From: Legionella sp.
Lineage (GTDB): Bacteria; Pseudomonadota; Gammaproteobacteria; Legionellales; Legionellaceae
DNA: 5,811 nt
Direction of reading: 5' to 3'
NCBI GenBank assembly: GCA_003507515.1
Contig: DNVL01000286.1
Span: 1 to 5,811 of the forward strand
Notes under the pieces: generated by a model
What the model saw: the letters and a program-made list of their open reading frames with translations, nothing else
Databases searched by the model: none
What the model was told of the DNA's origin: nothing
In this document: piece by piece, positions 1 through 5,811 of the stretch
Position numbering within the stretch: the stretch's first letter is position 1
Layout of the letters: each line of letters starts with the position of its first letter
Made by a program: the position numbers and the translations under genes

Positions 1-390
1 ATTTTATACAATGGTGATATCCGCTCCATGCCGCCAAAGTTATTGAGTGATAATAAAAAGCATATTTTAATTCGTCCCATGTGCTATGTTCAAGAGGCGG
101 ATATCATTACCTATGCCAATGCACAGGCGTTCCCCATTATCCCATGCACTTTGTGTGGGTCACAAGATAACTTGGCACGCAAACGCATTGGTCGCCTCAT
201 TCATCAATTGGCTGAAGAAAATCCAAAAATACCCAGCAATATATTGCATGCGTTGCAAGCCATCAAGCCCAGTCAGTTGATGGATCAAGATTTATGGAAT
301 TTTAGGCAGTTGGAAAGCCATTTAATCAATGGCAATGCTGTTTCTGATGAGATCATTTTCCCTGATGAGGAGTATCTAACCGATGTATAA
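1..390 (+). CDS. ttcA: tRNA 2-thiocytidine(32) synthetase TtcA, C-terminal part (5' end outside window)
   Basis: This is the last 129 codons of an open frame that enters from the left edge and stops with TAA at 388-390. TtcA is a cytoplasmic ATP-dependent enzyme of the PP-loop family; it uses a 4Fe-4S cluster to put sulfur on cytidine 32 of certain tRNAs. The visible stretch matches the family's C-terminal half: a SMPPKL segment near the left edge, an IRPMCYV segment, then [11 protein letters not shown] followed by a basic helix ([10 protein letters not shown]). The Cys at 145-147 (PC of PCTLCG) corresponds to the third cluster ligand of E. coli TtcA (Cys222). The second Cys of that motif is at 154-156. 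The PP-loop and the CxxC pair lie upstream, outside the window. The tail after about base 330 is acidic and not conserved as far as I can judge. The stop overlaps the next gene's start. Identification is from remembered family motifs and is strong. Confidence 0.93.
   Translation: MLYNGDIRSMPPKLLSDNKKHILIRPMCYVQEADIITYANAQAFPIIPCTLCGSQDNLARKRIGRLIHQLAEENPKIPSNILHALQAIKPSQLMDQDLWNFRQLESHLINGNAVSDEIIFPDEEYLTDV
367..372 (+). promoter_or_regulatory. Ribosome binding site for the SulP-carbonic anhydrase gene
   Basis: GAGGAG lies inside the last codons of ttcA, 10 bases before the ATG at 383. It favours this start over the in-frame ATG at 419 (residue 13), which has no comparable purine tract in front of it (the preceding bases read GTATTCACGTTTCGCC). 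Confidence 0.65.
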
Positions 391-2695
391 AACAATTCAA
401 GCGTATTCACGTTTCGCCATGATTTATAACAGGCGTGCTTTGAAATTTGATTTTATTGCCGCTATCGTTGTTTTTTTAGTGGCCATTCCTTTGTGTTTGG
501 GGATTGCTCTGGCCTCAGGTGCCCCCCTTCTCTCAGGCATTTTAAGTGGCGTTATCGGCGGCATTGTGGTGGGCGGTTTAAGTGGCTCGTCTGTCAGTGT
601 GAGTGGCCCTGCGGCGGGTATGGCGGCTGTGGTGGTAGCCGGTATCATCCAGCTGGGCGATTTTAACGTATTCTTGTTGGCGCTGGTGTTGGCTGGTTGT
701 TTGCAAATGTTATTAGGCATTTTTCGAGCCGGTTTTATTGCCGAATATGTGCCGTCCAATGTGGTGCAAGGGTTGCTGTGCGCCATTGGTATTTTGCTGA
801 TTGTAAAGCAATTGCCACTTGCCTTTACCTTGTCAGGAAATCTTGATGAACTGATGGCTCATATATTGGACACGACGGAAGGGTTCGAATTTAAACCGCT
901 GGTTGATTTATCGTTTCATATTAATAGCGGGGCCATGCTGATTTCGCTGTTATCGATTGCTATATTAATTTATTTTGATAAAACCAAGACGAGCTGGCTT
1001 AAAGCCATCCCTGGTTCCATTGTTGTGGTGATTGTGGGAAGTTTACTGAATGAGTGGTTTGTCTTAAGCAACTCCTATTTGGCACAAAACACGCCGCAAC
1101 TCGTCAATATCCCTCAATATGGCACGATGAATGAATTTTTCCAGCAACTCTCGTCACCCACTTGGTCGGCTTGGTCAAATCCCAAGGTCTATTTGTATGC
1201 CGTTATTTTGACAGTGGTGGCTTCGCTGGAAAGTTTGCTTAACATCAAAGCCGGTGAGAAACTGGATAAAAAACGCATCAATTGTTCGAAGGATCGAGAG
1301 TTGTTTGCTCAAGGCGTGGGGAACTTGGTTGCAGGTCTCATCGGTGGAATCCCCATTACGTCCGTCATTGTCAGGACGTCTGTTAACATTCAATCGGGTG
1401 CAAAAACGAAAATGGCGGCCATATTTCATGGTTGCTTTATTCTGTTCTCGGTGTTGCTGGTGCCTCATGCCTTGAATAAAATACCCATTGCATCATTAGC
1501 CACTATTTTGATCTATACGGGTTACAAGTTAACCAACCCATCGATTTACAGGTCTATATACCGTCAGGGGTTAAACCGATTTATTCCATTCCTAGCGACA
1601 TTGATAGGCATTGTCGTTTTAAATTTGTTGGCTGGTATATTGATAGGTCTTCTTGTTAGTGTATTTTTTATTTTGAAATCAAACAGTGAGGTGCGGCTGG
1701 ATATTATCAAGGAAATTTATCCGAGCGGGGTGACGAATCGATTGGTATTGCCCCAGCAGCTCACGTTTTTGAACAAAGCGTCTCTTGTTGCTGAGTTGAA
1801 TTCTATCCCAAGTTACTCACAATTGATCATTGATGCGCGTTATTCTGATTTCATTGACAAAGAAATCATTGAGTACATTCAAGAGTTTAAGGAAGATCAA
1901 GCACCTTATAAAAAAATATCATTGAATTTGATTGGATTTAAAGATCGTTATAATATTCATAATTACATTGATTTTATCAATGTGACCACATATGACGTGC
2001 AATCCATATTAACACCGCACACGGTTTTAGATATTCTGCGTGAGGGCAATCACCGATTCTTGAATGATACTTGCATTCATCGCAACTTGGATGCAGATAT
2101 TAAATACACGGCAAAAACCCAACATCCCATTGCCGTCGTGTTGGGGTGTATTGACTCCAGGGTTCCTGTGGAAACCATTTTTGACATGAGTTTCGGTGAT
2201 TTGTTCTGTATACGTATTGCTGGAAACGTCATCAATGATGATGTTTTGGCCAGTATTGAGTACGCCTGCCATGTCATTGGAGTGAAGCTTGTCGTGGTGT
2301 TAGGGCACACCCATTGTGGAGCGATCATGGCGGCTTGTGATGGTGTTGAAGAAGGACACATTACCCAACTGTTGGCTAAAATCAAACCGGCCATTGCAGC
2401 AGAAACCGAAACGGTCGTGAATCGGAGTGGGTCCAATGAGGAATTTGTGCGCAAGGTGGTTCGGCTCAACATTGCAAACACCTTGCAACAGATTTATCAT
2501 GGCAGTAATATTTTGCATTTGATGACCAATCGAGAAGAGATAGGGATGGTGGGTGCGGTTTATGATGTGAACACAGGAAAGGTTCACTTTAAAGATTTTT
2601 CATCGACCATTGAATTATTTAATCACCCAGATGATATCGTTTTGTCGGAAAAATTAGCAAAAATCATCGATGCTTCCGATAAGCCTACCCATTAA
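383..2695 (+). CDS. SulP-family anion (probably bicarbonate) transporter fused to STAS-like and beta-carbonic anhydrase domains
   Basis: One 770-residue protein with three parts. Residues about 20-430 are a SulP membrane domain: hydrophobic segments start at [18 protein letters not shown] (20-37), followed by the family signature [17 protein letters not shown] (67-83) and the [15 protein letters not shown] region (321-335). Residues about 455-540 resemble a divergent STAS domain ([12 protein letters not shown], 481-492), cytoplasmic in this family. Residues about 543-735 are a beta-carbonic anhydrase with all expected active-site residues: Cys589-x-Asp591-Ser-Arg593, and His642-x-x-Cys645 in GHTHCG. 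Zinc should be held by Cys589, His642 and Cys645, with the Asp591-Arg593 dyad. The enzyme interconverts CO2 and bicarbonate; the transporter probably moves bicarbonate, though sulfate or another anion is possible. Such SulP-anhydrase fusions are known in bacteria. The start overlaps ttcA by 8 bases (ATGTATAA), suggesting translational coupling. ATG 419 is an alternative start, still ahead of the first membrane segment. Domain assignment is firm; substrate is inferred. Confidence 0.93.
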   Translation: MYKTIQAYSRFAMIYNRRALKFDFIAAIVVFLVAIPLCLGIALASGAPLLSGILSGVIGGIVVGGLSGSSVSVSGPAAGMAAVVVAGIIQLGDFNVFLLALVLAGCLQMLLGIFRAGFIAEYVPSNVVQGLLCAIGILLIVKQLPLAFTLSGNLDELMAHILDTTEGFEFKPLVDLSFHINSGAMLISLLSIAILIYFDKTKTSWLKAIPGSIVVVIVGSLLNEWFVLSNSYLAQNTPQLVNIPQYGTMNEFFQQLSSPTWSAWSNPKVYLYAVILTVVASLESLLNIKAGEKLDKKRINCSKDRELFAQGVGNLVAGLIGGIPITSVIVRTSVNIQSGAKTKMAAIFHGCFILFSVLLVPHALNKIPIASLATILIYTGYKLTNPSIYRSIYRQGLNRFIPFLATLIGIVVLNLLAGILIGLLVSVFFILKSNSEVRLDIIKEIYPSGVTNRLVLPQQLTFLNKASLVAELNSIPSYSQLIIDARYSDFIDKEIIEYIQEFKEDQAPYKKISLNLIGFKDRYNIHNYIDFINVTTYDVQSILTPHTVLDILREGNHRFLNDTCIHRNLDADIKYTAKTQHPIAVVLGCIDSRVPVETIFDMSFGDLFCIRIAGNVINDDVLASIEYACHVIGVKLVVVLGHTHCGAIMAACDGVEEGHITQLLAKIKPAIAAETETVVNRSGSNEEFVRKVVRLNIANTLQQIYHGSNILHLMTNREEIGMVGAVYDVNTGKVHFKDFSSTIELFNHPDDIVLSEKLAKIIDASDKPTH

Positions 2696-2700
2696 TCAAC

Positions 2701-2705
2701 AGGAG
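2701..2705 (+). promoter_or_regulatory. Ribosome binding site for proS
   Basis: AGGAG sits 5 bases before the ATG at 2711 and within the 15-bp gap after the preceding stop codon (TAA 2693-2695). It supports this start. There is no room for a terminator between the two genes, so proS probably shares a transcript with the genes upstream; a promoter inside the preceding gene cannot be excluded. Confidence 0.75.
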
Positions 2706-2710
2706 TAAAT

Positions 2711-4417
2711 ATGCGTGCGTCACAATGGTTGTCTGCCACATTAAAAGAAACGCCTAACGACGCGGAAATTGCCTCACATCAACTGATGCTTCGTGCTGGC
2801 ATGATACGCAAATTGGGTTCTGGTTTGTACACATGGCTTCCGTTGGGTTTGAAAATATTGCGTAAGGTAGAGCAGATTGTACGAGAAGAAATGAATCGTG
2901 CAGGCGCTCTGGAAGTCCTCATGCCGGCGGTGCAGCCTGCCGAACTGTGGCATGAAACCGGCCGCTGGGAGACGTTTGGCGGACAATTGTTGACCATGCA
3001 AGATAACAATGATCGTCAATATTGTTTTGGACCCACACATGAAGAAGTCATCACTGATTTAATGCGACAAGAATTGCAATCGTACAAACAATTGCCCATC
3101 AATCTTTATCAAATTCAAACTAAATTTCGTGATGAAATTCGCCCGCGATTCGGGGTGATGCGCGCACGTGAGTTCATCATGAAAGATGCGTATTCTTTCC
3201 ATTTATCACAAGACTGCTTGCAACGCACCTATGACGAGATGTACCAAACATACAGCAGGATTTTTGACCGGTTAGGTTTGAAATACAGGGCCGTTGAAGC
3301 GGATACAGGCGCTATTGGGGGATCTGTTTCACATGAGTTTCAAGTACTAGCAGATGCCGGTGAAGATTTGATTTTTTACAGTGATGGCAGTACCTACGCT
3401 GCGAATGTTGAACAAGCCACCCATCTTACGCCTGCTTTGCCAACCGCTTTGCCGAATGAAATGATGCAAAAAATACCCACTCCAGGGCAAAAAACGATTG
3501 CCGATATCGCAGACTTTTTAAATATTCCGACCGCGACAACAGTGAAAACGTTGATTGTTGAGGGAGAAACACATCCTTTGGTCGCGTTGGTGCTCAGGGG
3601 CGATGATGAATTAAATGAAATCAAAGCCGCAAAACATCCCTTGATCAAATCGCCATTGCGATTTGCCGATGAGGCGGCTATCTTGAAGGCGTTGGGTGTT
3701 CCGTTGGGCTCCATTGGCCCGGTGAATTTAGGGATACCCGTTATCATTGATTTTAACGCGCGTGCATTGGCCTCTTTTGCCTGTGGTGCAAACGAAGAAG
3801 GTCAACATCTGATAAACGTCGCTTGGTTGCGGGATGTGCCGGCGACAGTAGTGTATGATTTACGCAATGTCAAAGAAGGGGACATGAGTCCTGATGGCAA
3901 CGGTACGTTGCATGCTTGCCGTGGAATTGAAGTGGGGCATATCTTCCAGCTGGGAGATAAGTATGCAGCGACCATGAAAGCGGCTGTGGTGAATGAAGAA
4001 GGTCAATTGCAAACCATGATCATGGGAACCTATGGATTAGGAATCAGCCGTGTCGTCGCTGCAGCGATTGAACAACACCATGATGACAAAGGCATTCTTT
4101 GGCCGCAAGCCATTGCACCGTTTCAATGCGTGATTATTCCTATTAACGCACACCGCTCGCTGGATGTGAAAAATACAGCAGAAGCATTGTATACTCGTTT
4201 CATGGACGCAGGCATTGATGTCTTGTTGGATGATCGCAATGAGCGTCCAGGGGTTTTGTTTGCGGACAATGACTTGATAGGCATTCCACATCGTTTGGTG
4301 GTGGGTGAACGTCATTTGGCCAATGGCATGATGGAATACAAAGCGCGCGCCAGCGAGGAGTCTATGCTGATACCGGTGGACGATGTTGATGCGTTTATTG
4401 CAAAGGTTAATGTCTAA
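2711..4417 (+). CDS. proS: Prolyl-tRNA synthetase, long bacterial type with editing domain
   Basis: A 568-residue class II aminoacyl-tRNA synthetase that charges tRNA-Pro with proline in the cytoplasm; the size is close to E. coli ProRS (572). Visible in order: motif 1 region ([20 protein letters not shown], 38-57), the FGPTHEE loop (106-112), motif 2 ([17 protein letters not shown], 139-155), the insertion/editing domain (about 225-400), motif 3 (GLGISR, 442-447), and the C-terminal anticodon-binding domain (about 470-568, with [21 protein letters not shown]). The editing domain clears Ala-tRNA-Pro; Lys279, Asp347 and His366 line up with E. coli Lys279, Asp350 and His369, so editing is probably active. 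Thr440 stands where E. coli has Cys443, next to motif 3. The start is the ATG behind AGGAG, and the protein begins MRASQW as in many ProRS. The gene follows the SulP-anhydrase gene by 15 bp and ends before a 147-bp gap. Identification is secure. Confidence 0.98.
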   Translation: MRASQWLSATLKETPNDAEIASHQLMLRAGMIRKLGSGLYTWLPLGLKILRKVEQIVREEMNRAGALEVLMPAVQPAELWHETGRWETFGGQLLTMQDNNDRQYCFGPTHEEVITDLMRQELQSYKQLPINLYQIQTKFRDEIRPRFGVMRAREFIMKDAYSFHLSQDCLQRTYDEMYQTYSRIFDRLGLKYRAVEADTGAIGGSVSHEFQVLADAGEDLIFYSDGSTYAANVEQATHLTPALPTALPNEMMQKIPTPGQKTIADIADFLNIPTATTVKTLIVEGETHPLVALVLRGDDELNEIKAAKHPLIKSPLRFADEAAILKALGVPLGSIGPVNLGIPVIIDFNARALASFACGANEEGQHLINVAWLRDVPATVVYDLRNVKEGDMSPDGNGTLHACRGIEVGHIFQLGDKYAATMKAAVVNEEGQLQTMIMGTYGLGISRVVAAAIEQHHDDKGILWPQAIAPFQCVIIPINAHRSLDVKNTAEALYTRFMDAGIDVLLDDRNERPGVLFADNDLIGIPHRLVVGERHLANGMMEYKARASEESMLIPVDDVDAFIAKVNV

Positions 4418-4432
4418 CATCACAAAATATAG

Positions 4433-4464
4433 TCTGAGCCGCTGGCTTACACGCACGGTTCAGA
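4433..4464 (+). other. Imperfect inverted repeat (hairpin) after proS, no U-tract
   Basis: TCTGAGCCG (4433-4441) pairs with CGGTTCAGA (4456-4464): 9 bp with one G-U wobble, around a 14-base loop. It lies 16 bases after the proS stop, where a terminator would be expected, but it is followed by TGTTCATGAC, not a T-run. It could protect the 3' end of the proS transcript or help Rho-dependent ending. It does not meet the usual standard for an intrinsic terminator on this strand. Read on the other strand, the stem is followed by CTATATTTT, which is closer to a weak U-tract, but no minus-strand gene is visible that would need it. Confidence 0.45.
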
Positions 4465-4496
4465 TGTTCATGACATGATGGGCAGGTTCAAATCGA

Positions 4497-4524
4497 TTGA
4501 CATCGCACGAAATCATGGTAAAAT
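4497..4524 (+). promoter_or_regulatory. Sigma70-type promoter for the symporter gene
   Basis: TTGACA (4497-4502) is a perfect -35 box. TAAAAT (4519-4524) matches the -10 consensus at 5 of 6 positions, with a 16-base spacer. TG at 4516-4517 makes an extended -10. Transcription should begin near 4531, giving a leader of about 34 bases before the ATG at 4565. Position, orientation and match quality all fit a gene that is expressed separately from the ttcA-proS group. No clear operator repeat is seen around it. Confidence 0.7.
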
Positions 4525-4552
4525 TTATGGCTAATTTGAAAGAAATAAACAC

Positions 4553-4556
4553 AGGA
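4553..4556 (+). promoter_or_regulatory. Ribosome binding site for the symporter gene
   Basis: AGGA lies 8 bases before the ATG at 4565. The frame has an in-frame TAA at 4532-4534 and no other start codon between it and 4565, so this start is well defined. Confidence 0.6.
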
Positions 4557-4564
4557 TTCCTTCC

Positions 4565-5811
4565 ATGTCCGCAGCACAATCCATCGTAAAAACCAAGTTT
4601 TGGCGCCAAACGCCCTTTTTATATGCCGTGATGATCGTGCTCGGCGTGCTGTGTGGCATGTCTGACATTGCATTATTGAAATCATTAGGCCTGTTTATTT
4701 CAGATGTGTTTATTCGAATATTTAAATGCATTAGTTTGCCCATTATTGCGCTTTCAATCATTGTCACATTATCCAATTACCGATCAGAAGGTGCCATGCG
4801 CACGGTTTGGCGACGCACCATGTGTTATACGTTAGGTACGACTTTGCTGGCAGCAGGCATTGCTTGCTTGTTGTATGTTCTGATAAAGCCGGGGATGGTG
4901 ACGGTTGTCGTCCCTAACGCCGCAGCAATGACCACACCCATGGGGCCATCTGGCTATTTCCAGCATCTATTAAATCTCATTCCAGCAACGATTGTGTCCC
5001 CCTTTCTTGAAAACCAAGTGTTAAGCGTTTTGTTTTTAGGCATTGTGGTGGGCATCGCCATTCGATTCATTCCGGATGAACCCGCGCGTCAAACCATCAC
5101 GCATTTTTTCCGTGGCGCGCATGGTTTATTCATGGTGATCACACGCTGGGTCATCGCGATCATTCCGCTAGGCTTGTTTGGCTTTATCACGGCCACGGTC
5201 GTGCAATTGCGAAGTGGGGTGGACATTCGAGGCATCGGTCAATATTTATTGATCATTGTTCTGGCTAATTTGGTACAAGGTTTTGTGGTGTTGCCCATTT
5301 GGTTAAAATCAAATGGAATCAAACCTTTTGCGGCCATGAAAGGCATGCTGCCTGCATTATCACTTGCCTTTTTCTCTAAATCATCGGTCGGCACGTTACC
5401 GGTGACGATGAGCACGGTTGAGAAAAATTTAAACGTCAATCCTGAAATCAGCCGTTTTGTATTGCCCCTTTGCACAAGCATCAACATGAATGGCTGTGCT
5501 GCCTTTATTTTTACAACGGTTATTTATTTAATGCAAAATAACGGATTGCACGTGTCGTTAGCCTCCATGGGGTTATGGATTATCGTTGCAACCGTGGCGG
5601 CCATTGGCAATGCCGGCATTCCCATGGGCTGTTTTTTCTTAAGTGCCAGCTTGTTGGCGAGCATGAACGTGCCCATTACCTTGATGGGCATTATCCTGCC
5701 GTTTTATAGTTTGATTGATATGCTGGAAACGGCGTTAAACGTGTGGTCTGATTCCTGTGTGGCCAAAGTGGTGGATGAAAAGGTACGTGTTGATGATAGG
5801 CTGGCTGCGGT
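4565..5811 (+). CDS. Dicarboxylate/amino acid:cation symporter (DAACS, glutamate-transporter fold), substrate site altered; 3' end outside window
   Basis: An open frame of 415 codons running off the right edge. It probably lacks only a short tail, since the family is about 400-440 residues and the last membrane segment is already present. It is an inner-membrane secondary importer driven by Na+ or H+. By hand alignment to archaeal GltPh: first re-entrant hairpin SKSSVGTLPVT (271-281), TM7 INMNGCAAF (306-314), second hairpin AIGNAGIPMG (346-355), TM8 LIDMLETALNVWSD (383-396). Asp385 and Asn392 (GltPh Asp394, Asn401), which hold the amino and carboxyl groups of the substrate, are kept, as is Asp396 (Asp405, sodium). 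Changed are Glu388 for Arg397, Cys311 for Thr314, Asn309 for Asp312 and Tyr381 for Asp390. Acidic-substrate members need that Arg, so this is unlikely to be a glutamate, aspartate or C4-dicarboxylate carrier; an amino acid with another side chain is more likely. It has its own promoter. Family is sure, substrate unknown. Confidence 0.9.
   Translation, partial: MSAAQSIVKTKFWRQTPFLYAVMIVLGVLCGMSDIALLKSLGLFISDVFIRIFKCISLPIIALSIIVTLSNYRSEGAMRTVWRRTMCYTLGTTLLAAGIACLLYVLIKPGMVTVVVPNAAAMTTPMGPSGYFQHLLNLIPATIVSPFLENQVLSVLFLGIVVGIAIRFIPDEPARQTITHFFRGAHGLFMVITRWVIAIIPLGLFGFITATVVQLRSGVDIRGIGQYLLIIVLANLVQGFVVLPIWLKSNGIKPFAAMKGMLPALSLAFFSKSSVGTLPVTMSTVEKNLNVNPEISRFVLPLCTSINMNGCAAFIFTTVIYLMQNNGLHVSLASMGLWIIVATVAAIGNAGIPMGCFFLSASLLASMNVPITLMGIILPFYSLIDMLETALNVWSDSCVAKVVDEKVRVDDRLAA

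Noticed and set aside
471..527. Runs of 7 T (471-477) and 6 C (522-527) near the start of the SulP-anhydrase gene, possible slippage sites for phase variation.
   Set aside because: Both are short and encode ordinary hydrophobic residues of the first membrane segments; the frame is intact and nothing else suggests switching.
424..786. Long minus-strand open frames opposite the SulP, proS and symporter genes, including 424-786, 2077-2481, 3394-3747 and 4037-4456.
   Set aside because: They lie opposite well-conserved coding sequence, their translations resemble no family I recognise, and no convincing start signals were noticed. They are shadows of the real genes.
4433..4464. Intrinsic terminator for proS.
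   Set aside because: The stem is only moderate with a 14-base loop and no T-run follows on the + strand, so it is listed as a hairpin of unknown role.
4482..4498. GGTTCAAATC at 4485-4494 resembles the T-loop (B box) of a tRNA, hinting at a tRNA fragment or an attachment site.
   Set aside because: The flanking bases (GCAGG and CGATT) form only one true pair and one wobble, so there is no T-arm stem; no acceptor, D or anticodon arm is found around it.
4527..4589. A 20-codon reading frame starting at ATG 4527 and overlapping the symporter start, a possible leader peptide.
   Set aside because: It has no ribosome binding site, and the predicted transcription start (about 4531) lies after its ATG. 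The overlap with a clear gene in another frame explains it as chance.

Overview
The window looks like a chromosomal segment of a gammaproteobacterium. The bacterial-type ProRS with an insertion (editing) domain, the TtcA tail and the moderate, slightly AT-leaning composition all fit. A SulP transporter fused to carbonic anhydrase, next to an amino-acid symporter of the glutamate-transporter superfamily, recalls Legionellales-like bacteria. That placement is an impression, not a demonstration. All genes are on the + strand and none looks broken.

Layout. Positions 1-390 hold the C-terminal end of ttcA (tRNA 2-thiocytidine synthetase), cut by the window's left edge. Its last 8 bases overlap the start of a 770-residue gene (383-2695). 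This gene encodes a SulP anion transporter, a STAS-like domain and a complete beta-carbonic anhydrase in one polypeptide. After 15 bp comes proS (2711-4417), a full-length ProRS of the long bacterial type. These three genes are packed like one transcription unit. A 147-bp gap (4418-4564) follows; it contains a hairpin without a U-tract and a strong sigma70-type promoter. The promoter reads into a symporter of the dicarboxylate/amino acid:cation family (4565 to the right edge), which is nearly complete where the window ends.

Function. ttcA and proS both serve translation (tRNA thiolation and tRNA-Pro charging). The gene between them probably couples bicarbonate or anion movement to CO2/HCO3- interconversion. 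The last gene has its own promoter and imports a small solute with cations. It is the most unusual item: it keeps the family's amino-acid-backbone contacts but has Glu where acidic-substrate members have Arg, and Asn in place of a cation-site Asp. I see no mobile element, CRISPR array, RNA gene or phage gene. The most worthwhile leads are the substrate specificity of the symporter and the three-domain transporter-enzyme.
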